This document shows positions 18,375 through 26,425 of a stretch of DNA of 57,889 nucleotides, piece after piece. Both the position numbers and the translations under genes were made by a program. Location of the stretch: positions 1 through 57,889 of the IMG/VR virus record IMGVR_UViG_3300047551_001006. One strand, written 5' to 3'. Numbering within the stretch: the stretch's first letter is position 1; every line of letters starts with the position of its first letter. The DNA comes from a virus. The notes beneath the pieces were generated by a model. It saw nothing but the letters and a program-made list of their open reading frames with translations. It ran no database searches and was not told the DNA's origin.

Positions 18375-18698
18375 ATGAAAAAGAAGATTTCACGAGAAAC
18401 TTCCGATACAATATTAACCAAAATGGGTTACAACTTCAGCCCAACAGAATTCTTTTTGGGAATGAATACAGAGTTAGAACATCAAGATGTGACCCACGGT
18501 AATGTGGTCAAGACTGCAAAAATCGCAGCTGCACATTTAAGAGAAAACCCAAAGTATTATTCGTTATTAATGAAGCATGTAGAAAAAAAGAAAGCAGAAC
18601 AACTCGTAGGACCTGGTGGGGCAATAAATGCAGCACCTAAACCACAAGATGTTAAGAAAATGCGAACAGCATTGGATAGGGAGAAAAAGAATGATTAA
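18375..18698 (+). CDS. DUF5661-like small protein
   Basis: A 107-residue protein. The ATG at 18375 follows the previous stop by one base; an upstream in-frame start would overlap that gene. The pattern PTEFFLGMNTELEHQDVTHG then KIAAAHLRENPKYYSLLMKH matches DUF5661, a helical protein of phages and some bacteria with no known role. The C-terminus is basic. It overlaps the next gene by eight bases. Confidence 0.6.
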   Translation: MKKKISRETSDTILTKMGYNFSPTEFFLGMNTELEHQDVTHGNVVKTAKIAAAHLRENPKYYSLLMKHVEKKKAEQLVGPGGAINAAPKPQDVKKMRTALDREKKND

Positions 18699-19041
18699 GC
18701 TCACAGATTTAATCACAGAAGCAGGTAAGCAAAACCGCATCAATTCAATGCGTTTAGTCGCATTACTTGAAAAGTTGGTTCCAACTTTGAAAGAAGCACA
18801 AGAAGATAAAGTAATGAAGATGGCAGCAGAATTGTTGGCAGGTATTACCAAGGTGAATGAAATGCCATATAATTACAACACGATGTCTGAATGGCATATG
18901 ACCGAATTAGCAACCGTGGTCATGCCAGCTCGTGATTTACGTGAAACATTAAATAGTCTATTGCAAAAACCAACGAAGGGTTTAGATACAACAGTTCTCG
19001 AAATGGTTATCAAGTCAATAGACGAATTGTATATCTACTAA
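18691..19041 (+). CDS. small helical protein with capsid-targeting-like N-terminus
   Basis: A 116-residue protein. The ATG at 18691 has agggag before it and gives MIKLTDLITEAGK: nearly the same length and form as the 10-residue T4 internal-protein targeting sequence, with an I-x-E/A cleavage-type site. The rest is helical (RLVALLEKLVPTLKEAQ, LRETLNSLL). No catalytic motif is visible. It directly precedes the portal gene. Internal head protein by inference. Confidence 0.6.
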   Translation: MIKLTDLITEAGKQNRINSMRLVALLEKLVPTLKEAQEDKVMKMAAELLAGITKVNEMPYNYNTMSEWHMTELATVVMPARDLRETLNSLLQKPTKGLDTTVLEMVIKSIDELYIY

Positions 19042-19054
19042 AAGTTGAGGGGTT

Positions 19055-20974
19055 ATGGCTGATAACAGCATATTTGGCAGACTAAAGAAACTTTTTTCTA
19101 CTAACACAGTAGTTCGTAATGTTGGTGGAAAAAGACTTAAAGTAGCCGACACAGACAATATTCAATCGTTTATCAACAGACGCGGTATTGATAGATACCA
19201 CCGCGTCTATTCGTCTATGACGGGTGGATATGGTTCTTCACACGGACGATATGAAGCTGCGGCCGCATTCCAAGGCTCACGACTTCAATTGTTCCGTGAT
19301 TATGACATGATGGATAATGACCCAATTATCTCGTCAGTAATGGATATCTACTCAGATGAATCAACCGTTAAAGACGAATTCGGTAATATTCTAACTATCC
19401 ATTCAAAAAATACGCAAATCCAAGAAATTCTTCATAACTTGTTCTATGATGTATTGAATATTGAATTCAATCTCTGGCCATGGGTCAGAAACATGGTAAA
19501 GTATGGAGATTTCTTTTTATATCTTGACATCGACCCAGAATATGGTATCGTGAACGTATTACCACTTTCTGTTTATGAAACCATTCGTATCGAAGGTCAA
19601 GACCCAGGTAATCCGTTCTCAGTCAAGTTTAAGATTGAAAATGACTTTCTTGCTTTGGGTAAGACAGAATTTGATAATTACGAAATAGCACATTTCCGTA
19701 TGTTAGCAGACACCAACTTCCTTCCATATGGTAAGAGTATGGTTGAAGGTGGTCGCCGTGTGTGGAAGCAACTTCAATTGATGGAAGATGCGATGTTAAT
19801 TCATCGTATTATGAGAGCACCAGATAAGCGTAAGATTTTGGTCGATATTGGAAATATTCCACCAGCAGAAATCGATACGTTTATGAACCGTATCATCGAC
19901 CGTATGAAGAAAACACCATTAGTTGACCCACAAACGGGTGATTACAATCTTCGATACAATATGCAAAATATTACCGAAGATTTCTACATGCCAGTTCGTG
20001 GTAAAGACTCTGGAACAGATATCCAAAATCTTCCAGGTCTACAATTCAACGCAATTGAAGATATCGAATACCTCCGTAATAAATTAATGGCAGCATTCAA
20101 AGTACCGAAGTCATTTATTGGATACGAAGAAGATATTAATGGTAAGGCAACCTTGGCGGCGCAAGACGTTCGTTTCGCACGTACTATTGAACGTGTACAA
20201 CGAGTAATGGTGTCGGAATTGACTAAGATTGCAATCATTCATTTGTATGTCCAAGGATTTACTGATGAAGATTTAATTGACTTTGAATTATCACTTACCA
20301 ATCCATCAGTTGTTTACGAACAAGAAAAATTAAACTTGTGGAAGGAAAAGGTTGGTGTGGCAACACAAATTATGGATAGTAAGATGTTGTCGCATGAATG
20401 GATTTACCATAATATTCTTGAATTGTCTGATGATGAAATTGCAGAAGAACAAAAGAAAATTCAAGAAGATGTAAAGAGAATGGCAGGATTAGAAGCAGCC
20501 GCACAACCACAACAACCAGGAGCATCGGGTGGTCCTGACGCTGGTGGAGCAGCACCAACAGAAGAACCAGCGGACGATACGCCAACACCACCAACAGAGG
20601 AAGAAGAGCAACAAATTGATGACGTAGATACAATTTTAGCTTCGTTAGAACCTTCTGAAGAAGAAAGTGAATTAGAGGAAGTTCCAGAAGAAGAATTGGA
20701 AGAAGCTAAGATGGGTCGTCCAAAAGTGGGTATGAAGTTTGGTCAAGATAGTCATCCACGTGGTCGTGACCCACTTGGTCATAAAGAAAATATGGGTTCG
20801 TTGACTGTTAAAAAACAAAGAAACGACAAGCGTAAGTCACCACTTGCACTAACAAAGGAAATCCAAGCATTAATTAGTCAAGTTAAGAAACCATCGAAGA
20901 AAGTTTTGATGGAAGATATAGAACCAACGGGTTCTTTGTTAGATGAAAGTAATATTTTAGATCTGGAAAATTAA
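19055..20974 (+). CDS. portal protein (T4 gp20-like)
   Basis: A 639-residue protein with a strong start (gaggggttatgg). Conserved T4-type portal features run in order: an N-terminal RGIDRYHRVYSSMTGGYG-like segment, YDMMDNDPIISSVMDIYSDE, NIEFNLWPWVRNMVKYGDFF, HRIMRAPDKRKILVDIGN, and AAFKVPKSFIGYEEDINGKA. The twelve-subunit ring forms the DNA gate and the terminase and neck dock on it. The C-terminal 130 residues are acidic, Pro-rich and then basic, unlike the conserved core, and include L-E-E-A sites that the prohead protease might cut. Confidence 0.92.
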   Translation: MADNSIFGRLKKLFSTNTVVRNVGGKRLKVADTDNIQSFINRRGIDRYHRVYSSMTGGYGSSHGRYEAAAAFQGSRLQLFRDYDMMDNDPIISSVMDIYSDESTVKDEFGNILTIHSKNTQIQEILHNLFYDVLNIEFNLWPWVRNMVKYGDFFLYLDIDPEYGIVNVLPLSVYETIRIEGQDPGNPFSVKFKIENDFLALGKTEFDNYEIAHFRMLADTNFLPYGKSMVEGGRRVWKQLQLMEDAMLIHRIMRAPDKRKILVDIGNIPPAEIDTFMNRIIDRMKKTPLVDPQTGDYNLRYNMQNITEDFYMPVRGKDSGTDIQNLPGLQFNAIEDIEYLRNKLMAAFKVPKSFIGYEEDINGKATLAAQDVRFARTIERVQRVMVSELTKIAIIHLYVQGFTDEDLIDFELSLTNPSVVYEQEKLNLWKEKVGVATQIMDSKMLSHEWIYHNILELSDDEIAEEQKKIQEDVKRMAGLEAAAQPQQPGASGGPDAGGAAPTEEPADDTPTPPTEEEEQQIDDVDTILASLEPSEEESELEEVPEEELEEAKMGRPKVGMKFGQDSHPRGRDPLGHKENMGSLTVKKQRNDKRKSPLALTKEIQALISQVKKPSKKVLMEDIEPTGSLLDESNILDLEN

Positions 20975-21006
20975 AGTCTTATTAATATTCGTTATATTTA
21001 ATATAT

Positions 21007-21020
21007 GACGGTATACTGTC
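21007..21020. promoter_or_regulatory. imperfect palindrome in portal-downstream gap
   Basis: GACGGTATACTGTC, a 14-base near-palindrome around GTATAC in the 60-base gap after the portal gene. It could be an operator or a chance match; the upstream TATATTTA is only a partial match to the late octamer. Confidence 0.2.
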
Positions 21021-21038
21021 ACCAAAAATGGGATGTTT

Positions 21039-21917
21039 ATGAAAGCAAACGTCAAGCATAACAAAATACGGAATACGGGCATACTATTTGAATTATTAGT
21101 CCGTAAAATTACCTCAGACGCATTGGAAAATCGTAGTGGAGAAACTGCGGTTAAGCTAATGAAAGAGTATTTCAATTCTAAAACCGAACTTGGTAAAGAA
21201 TTGATACTCTATCGTTCGTTTTTCAATGCTCAACAACTTAGTGAAACCAAGGCATTTGAACTTCTTAATGTATTAATCGCACAACGTAAAAAGTTAAACG
21301 AAACAGCATTAAATACACAAAAATATAAGTTAATTCGTGAAATTAAAAATAACTACGATTTAAAAGAATTTTTAAATGCCCGTATTCCGTCTTACAAAGT
21401 TTATGCTTCTGTATATAAGGTGTTCGATGGTGCAGTGAATGAAATCCAAGACTTCAACGAAATTGAAGGAATGGTTGAAGCAAAATTTACCATCGTAGAA
21501 CATTTGAGTGGTAAAATCATCAGTAAGGAAATCAAGAATGATACCGCATTGTTCGAAGCAATGAAAGGTCAAGAAGAAGATTTACGTTTATTGACCTATA
21601 AGATTTTGATGGAAAAGTTCAATCAAAAGTATGTAGAACTTGATGACCGTCAAAAGAATCTTCTTCGTGAATACATCTACAACGTATCTAATTCCACAGC
21701 ACTTCGTAATTATGCGGTCACTGCAGCAGTAGAATTAGTTGCAGAAATCAAGTCAAAGCTGCAAAAAGTAGACAATAAGATTACCAAGATTAAACTATCT
21801 GAAGTAATCACCCAATTAGAAAAAATTAAAACAGCACAAGTCATTAAGGAAAATCATATGACTGCGTTGTTAATTGCCTTGGAAATTACCAAGACATTAG
21901 ACACCTTAAAGAGTTAA
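21039..21917 (+). CDS. conserved T4-like head-cluster protein, unknown role
   Basis: A 292-residue, mostly helical protein. I take the ATG at 21039 (MKANVKHNKIRNTG); the ATG at 21033 adds only two residues. The segment NTGILFELLVRKITSDALEN resembles a conserved protein encoded beside portal and protease in marine T4-like phages. Long charged helices follow and no catalytic motif is visible. T4 has small core genes 67 and 68 at this place; this one is larger, so equivalence is uncertain. A role in prohead core assembly is inferred from position. Confidence 0.55.
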   Translation: MKANVKHNKIRNTGILFELLVRKITSDALENRSGETAVKLMKEYFNSKTELGKELILYRSFFNAQQLSETKAFELLNVLIAQRKKLNETALNTQKYKLIREIKNNYDLKEFLNARIPSYKVYASVYKVFDGAVNEIQDFNEIEGMVEAKFTIVEHLSGKIISKEIKNDTALFEAMKGQEEDLRLLTYKILMEKFNQKYVELDDRQKNLLREYIYNVSNSTALRNYAVTAAVELVAEIKSKLQKVDNKITKIKLSEVITQLEKIKTAQVIKENHMTALLIALEITKTLDTLKS

Positions 21918-21920
21918 TCT

Positions 21921-22418
21921 ATGGATAACGTACAAAAACTTCGTGAGCTTATCCGTGAGCTTATCAAGAAAGAACTTGATGAAGCAACCACAACGGCAAG
22001 TGTTCCTGGGTACTTAACTCCATATTCTTTCCGTGGTAATAAGGAAAAGAGTATTGCTCGTTCTAAGCATATCGCAACAGCAACCACAGGATTTAAGTTA
22101 ACTCCTAAAGGTGAAGAAGAAGCAAATAGACCAGCAGACAAGATGGAAATAGTCAAGAAAGAATTAAGTGAAAACAAGTACTACGAATATAAGAACGACA
22201 CCACAAAGACACCACACAGAAAGATTGCGGAAGCTATCTCGCAATTAAACAGAAATTTACAAGAAATTGAACGTGTTATCAAAATGAACGCACGTTTAAA
22301 GAATGAATCAGGTATCGCAAGTGAACAACTATGGAAGCGTACGCAACAAGGATTATTGAAGTTAGAAGCAAAACTCCTTGGTGTTGCAACACGCATCCGT
22401 GAAATCCGTGGACAATAA
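21921..22418 (+). CDS. conserved T4-like prohead-core-region protein
   Basis: A 165-residue charged protein. The N-terminus is a Leu/Lys/Glu helix (KLRELIRELIKKELDEA, ending in an L-x-E/A site), followed by SVPGYLTPYSFRGNKEKS, a motif I recognise at this locus in T4-like phages. The C-terminal 70 residues are helical (ISQLNRNLQEIERVIKMN). The next gene starts two bases after its stop. Its place before the protease suggests a prohead core component that may be processed. Confidence 0.55.
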   Translation: MDNVQKLRELIRELIKKELDEATTTASVPGYLTPYSFRGNKEKSIARSKHIATATTGFKLTPKGEEEANRPADKMEIVKKELSENKYYEYKNDTTKTPHRKIAEAISQLNRNLQEIERVIKMNARLKNESGIASEQLWKRTQQGLLKLEAKLLGVATRIREIRGQ

Positions 22419-22419
22419 T

Positions 22420-23007
22420 ATGCAAGCACTATTAGTCGAATATAACGTCATTTCATATGACAGAGCATTATTAAGTGAAGCAGCAGACGTTTCAAAACCA
22501 CTTGTTTTGAAAGACGTATTATTACAACGTGCTGACTTCAAAAACCAAAATGGTCGTGTATATCCAAAAGAAATCTTGGCTCGTGAAGCAATTGCATACA
22601 AGAACAATTTCGTCACACAACGTCGAGCACTGGGTGAATTAGATCACCCAGAAAGTCCAGTAGTTAATTTAAAAAACGTATGTTGCAACGTCACCGAACT
22701 TTGGTTTGAGGGTGAAGATGTAAAGGGCAACATAGAAATCTTATCAACACCATCTGGCAATATTGTTCGTGAATTAATTAAGAATAATATTCGTTTAGGG
22801 GTTTCTTCACGTGGTATGGGTTCGGTCAAGCAAATTGGTGAAAACGCTGTAGAAGTACAGGATGATTTTAACCTTATTTGTTTTGATATCGTCAGTAATC
22901 CAAGTACCCACGGTGCATTTATTAACGAAAACACGGGTGGTCAAATCATCACCCCCTATAGTCGTATTGATACATTAATTTACGACTTCTTAGGTGAACT
23001 AAAGTAA
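22420..23007 (+). CDS. prohead core protease (T4 gp21-like)
   Basis: A 195-residue serine protease of the herpesvirus-assemblin-like fold. I start at 22420 since the longer frame would overlap the preceding gene. Catalytic residues fit the family: His76 in ALGELDHPE and Ser129 or Ser130 in GVSSRGMG, with core strand DVLLQRADFKNQNGRVYP. It matures the prohead by cutting scaffold, capsid and internal proteins after L/I-x-E. LLSEA at residues 17-21 is a likely self-cleavage site. Other L/I-x-E/A sites are visible in the capsid, scaffold and tagged small proteins. Confidence 0.9.
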   Translation: MQALLVEYNVISYDRALLSEAADVSKPLVLKDVLLQRADFKNQNGRVYPKEILAREAIAYKNNFVTQRRALGELDHPESPVVNLKNVCCNVTELWFEGEDVKGNIEILSTPSGNIVRELIKNNIRLGVSSRGMGSVKQIGENAVEVQDDFNLICFDIVSNPSTHGAFINENTGGQIITPYSRIDTLIYDFLGELK

Positions 23008-23018
23008 AAGGAGTTTTT

Positions 23019-23267
23019 ATGACAACGTTTTTAGTATTAGTATTAGGTTTGGCAGTTGCAATCTATTTCATCAATCGTAAGATGATGCAAGCACCAGCAC
23101 CATTATTAAAGGCAACCAAGAAGGTTGAAGAAACTGTCGTAAAGGCGGTTGATGTGAATGGTGATGGTAAGGTTGATTTGGCAGACGCAGTTGCAGCAGT
23201 CAAGGCAGTTAAGACAACTGGTAAGAAAGTTGCAAAGAAAATCAACGGTAAGAAAAAGACCAAGTAA
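23019..23267 (+). CDS. small membrane protein with EF-hand-like loop
   Basis: An 82-residue protein with a strong ribosome binding site (aaaggag). Residues 3-19 are hydrophobic (TTFLVLVLGLAVAIYFI), a single N-terminal membrane anchor. Residues about 46-58 read VDVNGDGKVDLADA, an EF-hand/dockerin-type calcium loop, and the C-terminus is Lys-rich. The same loop type appears in the proteins at 15954 and 16457. No function is known; it might tether head assembly to the membrane, but that is speculation. Confidence 0.5.
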   Translation: MTTFLVLVLGLAVAIYFINRKMMQAPAPLLKATKKVEETVVKAVDVNGDGKVDLADAVAAVKAVKTTGKKVAKKINGKKKTK

Positions 23268-23268
23268 T

Positions 23269-23646
23269 ATGGCGCATATGCGACTCAAAGCTTTACTAAA
23301 TGAAAATATTACAGATGAATTTGTAAAGTTTGTCGCTAAAGAGCTACAACTTAAATCACTACCTGCGAGTATTAAATTTGTTGGTAGTGATTATTCTAAA
23401 GAAAATTTGACATTTGGAACTTACAGACCCGATACGGATGAAATCGTAATTGTCAAAGGTAATAGACATATCGCTGATGTCTTACGAACGTTAGCACATG
23501 AAATGGTGCATCACAAACAACGTATAAGTGGCCAAGAATTAAATGGTGAAGATGGATCAAACACCGAAAATGAAGCAAACGCAGTGGCAGGTGAATTGAT
23601 GCGTAAGTTTCGTTATGTAAGACCAGAATTATATTTGGAGAGATAG
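23269..23646 (+). CDS. HExxH zinc metallopeptidase-like protein
   Basis: A 125-residue protein with LAHEMVHHKQR, an HExxH zinc motif, and 25-30 residues later ENEANAVAGELMRKF, which can supply the third ligand (Glu) as in gluzincin-like folds. Starting at the second ATG (23278) would put MRLKALLNE exactly at the N-terminus, the same tag as neighbouring small proteins, so that start may be the true one. Small peptidases of this kind occur in T4-like head clusters. It might be packaged in the head, but its substrate is unknown. Confidence 0.6.
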   Translation: MAHMRLKALLNENITDEFVKFVAKELQLKSLPASIKFVGSDYSKENLTFGTYRPDTDEIVIVKGNRHIADVLRTLAHEMVHHKQRISGQELNGEDGSNTENEANAVAGELMRKFRYVRPELYLER

Positions 23647-23647
23647 G

Positions 23648-24130
23648 ATGCCAGCAGTCAGCAAAGCACAACAAAAACTAATGGGAATTGTTCATGCTAT
23701 CCAAACTGGACGAGCAAAGGCAACAGATTTTAGTCCAACTGCACAAAAGTTGGCAAAAACTATGTCTAAGGGTGATGTAACAAAATATGCATCAACTCCA
23801 ATCTCTAAATTACCAAAGAAAAAGGACGAGGTTGCAGGAGCAGTTCCTGTATCTGATTTTCCTGTTGCATCGGACGATACTACACCAACGGTGTCTAATG
23901 ACCCACATTTGGTCACTACCGACGAAAACTATAGTGAAAAACAAAATAAGATTTTGAGTATTGTTAAAGATAAACACCCAGCAGAAATAGATGGTACATT
24001 AGTTGATGTATACACTGCAGCATTACTTACAAAAGTTTTACATAAGTTGGCACCAGAAAATCGTAAGAAGATGTTAGCACTTCCATTAGAAAAAATGGTG
24101 GCAACTGCGTATAAGTTAGTAACTAGATAG
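23648..24130 (+). CDS. DUF3008-like protein
   Basis: A 160-residue protein. The N-terminal 55 residues, MPAVSKAQQKLMGIVHAIQT and later SKGDVTKYASTPISKLPKKK, match DUF3008, a short phage-associated domain of unknown function. A disordered Pro/Asp/Thr linker follows, then a helical C-terminal domain (SEKQNKILSIVKDKHP; LTKVLHKLAPENRKKML). The domain usually forms a small protein by itself, so the C-terminal part is an extension. Confidence 0.6.
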   Translation: MPAVSKAQQKLMGIVHAIQTGRAKATDFSPTAQKLAKTMSKGDVTKYASTPISKLPKKKDEVAGAVPVSDFPVASDDTTPTVSNDPHLVTTDENYSEKQNKILSIVKDKHPAEIDGTLVDVYTAALLTKVLHKLAPENRKKMLALPLEKMVATAYKLVTR

Positions 24131-24131
24131 T

Positions 24132-24815
24132 ATGGGTAAAACTGCATACATAACAGATTTTGATGACACCCTTGTACATACTGATGCACGGGTTGCTGTT
24201 ATTGATAAGGACGGCAAACGTAGAGAAATTAGTCCAGCAGACTACGCATCATATGAAAAACAACCGGGTGATACATTCGATTATTCGGAATTTGAACAAT
24301 TAAAAAATCCCCGTCCGATTAAAAAATATGTAAATCTATTAAAGAAAGTTATCGACCAGAAAAAAGCAAATAAGGTCGTAGTATTGACCGCACGTGGTCA
24401 TACCAAACCAATTGCAAAATTTCTTCAATCACAAGGAATTACTTCTGGTGTTACAATTGCTGCATTGGGGGATAGTGACCCAATGGAAAAGGCAAAGTAT
24501 ATTGAAAAACATATTAAAGACGGATATAACCGTATCGCATTCGTGGACGATGCTCCCAAAAATGTGAAAGCGGTTAAAACTTTGATGGATAAGTATCCTG
24601 AAACAAAATTGGTGGTACAACAAGCACAAGAAAAAGACACAAAACAAACTGGTGCAACTCCAACCAAACAAACTCGTTTGAAGGACTTACTAACACATCG
24701 TATCAAAAATCCACAGACAGGTCGAGAAATTCTCGTAAAAAGTGCATTAGGATATAGCACAGATTCACCGGTAAGAAAAGCAGCGATGAATTATATAACA
24801 AAAAATATAAAGTAA
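24132..24815 (+). CDS. HAD-superfamily phosphatase with C-terminal LGY module
   Basis: A 227-residue protein. HAD motifs are complete: motif I ITDFDDTLVHTD (Asp9, Asp11), motif II VVLTARGH, a Lys in the KAKYIEKHI region and motif IV AFVDDAPKN. It probably dephosphorylates a nucleotide, a polynucleotide 3' end or a small metabolite; the polynucleotide-kinase phosphatase domain of T4 Pnkp is of this class, but no kinase domain is present. The last 45 residues (TRLKDLL then REILVKSALGYSTDSPVRKA) repeat the module of the small protein at 15394, suggesting a virion-association tail. Confidence 0.7.
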   Translation: MGKTAYITDFDDTLVHTDARVAVIDKDGKRREISPADYASYEKQPGDTFDYSEFEQLKNPRPIKKYVNLLKKVIDQKKANKVVVLTARGHTKPIAKFLQSQGITSGVTIAALGDSDPMEKAKYIEKHIKDGYNRIAFVDDAPKNVKAVKTLMDKYPETKLVVQQAQEKDTKQTGATPTKQTRLKDLLTHRIKNPQTGREILVKSALGYSTDSPVRKAAMNYITKNIK

Positions 24816-24825
24816 AGGAGGTTGT

Positions 24826-25044
24826 ATGTACGTTGAAGTACGAGGAGAAAGTTTAGGTGATTTAGATAGAGCACTTAGACAATTCTCTAAAATGGTTAAG
24901 AAGGCAGAAATTGTTAATGAAGTCAAACGCCGTGAGTTTTATGTTAAGCGGTCGAAGAAAAAGATACTAAAACGACAAGAAGCACTTCGTCGTAGAATTA
25001 GAGAAGAAAAGAAGGTAGAAAAGAAAAAGAACGCTGATTGGTAA
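24826..25044 (+). CDS. rpsU: ribosomal protein bS21 homologue
   Basis: A 72-residue basic protein with a near-perfect ribosome binding site (aaaggaggttgt). The pattern VEVRGESLGDLDRALRQFSK, KAEIVNEVKRREFYVKRSKK and a C-terminal KRQEALRRRIREEKK tail is that of bacterial S21: the two-helix fold with the invariant RREFY motif. bS21 sits near the anti-Shine-Dalgarno end of 16S rRNA and helps initiation. Phage-borne bS21 genes are known from other phages. Incorporation into host ribosomes to favour phage mRNAs is the usual idea. Here it sits just before the scaffold and capsid genes. Confidence 0.85.
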   Translation: MYVEVRGESLGDLDRALRQFSKMVKKAEIVNEVKRREFYVKRSKKKILKRQEALRRRIREEKKVEKKKNADW

Positions 25045-25089
25045 AAAATGGTGTTTTTTGTAAAACAACTAATATATATTATATAGATT

Positions 25090-25116
25090 ACACCTCTTTT
25101 GGGGTGTCTATGCTTT
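25090..25116 (+). terminator. intrinsic terminator candidate after bS21
   Basis: ACACCTC, loop TTTT, GGGGTGT: a 7-bp stem with one G-T pair, then ctatgctttt. The T tract is short and displaced. It lies between bS21 and the late-type octamer. Confidence 0.5.
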
Positions 25117-25118
25117 TG

Positions 25119-25126
25119 TATTTATA
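25119..25126 (+). promoter_or_regulatory. late-promoter-like octamer TATTTATA
   Basis: Exact octamer, 50 bases before the scaffold ATG and directly after a terminator hairpin. Confidence 0.55.
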
Positions 25127-25175
25127 ACCGTATAATAGTTCAGAATAACTATTGAAACACAACGAGAGGCATTAT

Positions 25176-26405
25176 ATGGCAGAAATCAAGAACGAACTTT
25201 TAAAGCAAGCTATCGCAGACGCAGAAGCTGTTCGCCAAACAGCAATTGCAAATGCAAAGATTGCATTAGAAGAAACATTCACACCCCAAATCAAGTCCAT
25301 GTTAGCAAAGCGCCTACGCGCTGAAGCAATGGAAACCGCAGAAGGTGCAGAAAAGGCAAAGGAAGAACCATTCCAAGATGCAGATCCAGTTGGTTCATCA
25401 GAAATGCCAGCCGATTCATCAACAATCGGAACAGGTGACAATAAGGAACCATCACCAGCAGCATTTGATTCAGCAGAAGATGATATGAGTGGTGAAGGTG
25501 AAACCGATTCATCAACCGATTGGTATGATGATTGGTCAGAATCAGACTTTGACCTTGACGAAGTAATCAAGGAATTAGAAGAAGATGTAAAGGCACTTTC
25601 AGAAGCTGAAGAAGAGGAAGAAGAAGAACTCGACGAAGCTAAGCATGAAGGTGAAGAAGAAAAGGAAGAAATGAAGGAAGGTATGGAACACGGTGAAGAA
25701 GAAAAGGAAGAAGAAAAGGCAGACGAAGCATACCCAGATGAAAATCCAGAAGGTGGTGCACATAAGCCAGAAATTCCAGCTAAGTCAGCACATGATGACA
25801 AGCCAACCGCTCCAGCAATGAATCCTATGGGCAAGTCAGAAGATGCAACAGATGCATCAGACCCACATAAGTTCGCAATGAACCCAGCAGAACCAAAGAT
25901 GGAAATGGGTTATTCAGAAGGTGAAGGCGAAGAAGAACTCGACCTTGAAGCTATCATCCGTGAATTAGAAGCCCAAGATGCTAAGGACGCAGAACAAAAG
26001 CATCACATGGCTACTAAGATGGCAGATCTTCAAAAGGAACTTGCAGAATATCGTAAGGTAGTAGAAGTCCTACGAGGCAAGCTTAACGAAGTAAATCTTC
26101 TAAACGCAAAACTCCTTTATACCAACAAGATTTTCCGTAAGGAAGGTTTAACCAACGAACAAAAGATTAGTATTCTTGAATCATTTGATCGTGCAGTCAA
26201 CGTTCGTGAAGTTAAGATGGTATACGCAACATTAGCAGAAGCAATGACTGTAACTGCTAAGACAGCAAAGGGACGCACCTCATCAAGTAAGGTTGTAACT
26301 GAAGGTTTGGCATCAAAGCCAACTGTAAGTACAGCTCCAAAGAAGGAAATTTTAGAAGAAAATACAGTCGCAAAGCGTCTACAACAACTCGCAGGCATTC
26401 TATAA
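25176..26405 (+). CDS. prohead scaffold/core protein (T4 gp22-like)
   Basis: A 409-residue, extremely acidic protein. The start at 25176 has gagaggc upstream. Residues about 40-250 are Glu/Asp/Ser/Pro-rich and low in complexity. The C-terminal 150 residues form a coiled coil with LNEVNLLNAKLLYTNKIFR and QKISILESFDRAVNVREVKM, the conserved mark of T4-like core proteins. The protein would form the internal scaffold around which the capsid assembles and then be cut by the protease. Several L-x-E sites (ALSEA, ELDEA) are present. It is directly followed by the capsid gene. Confidence 0.8.
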   Translation: MAEIKNELLKQAIADAEAVRQTAIANAKIALEETFTPQIKSMLAKRLRAEAMETAEGAEKAKEEPFQDADPVGSSEMPADSSTIGTGDNKEPSPAAFDSAEDDMSGEGETDSSTDWYDDWSESDFDLDEVIKELEEDVKALSEAEEEEEEELDEAKHEGEEEKEEMKEGMEHGEEEKEEEKADEAYPDENPEGGAHKPEIPAKSAHDDKPTAPAMNPMGKSEDATDASDPHKFAMNPAEPKMEMGYSEGEGEEELDLEAIIRELEAQDAKDAEQKHHMATKMADLQKELAEYRKVVEVLRGKLNEVNLLNAKLLYTNKIFRKEGLTNEQKISILESFDRAVNVREVKMVYATLAEAMTVTAKTAKGRTSSSKVVTEGLASKPTVSTAPKKEILEENTVAKRLQQLAGIL

Positions 26406-26425
26406 CATTTTAGGAGATAAATCAT

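Noticed and set aside
25172-25834. Antisense frame of 220 residues, Ser-rich
   Set aside because: Shadow of the Glu/Asp-rich scaffold gene; low-complexity composition follows directly from the + strand codons.
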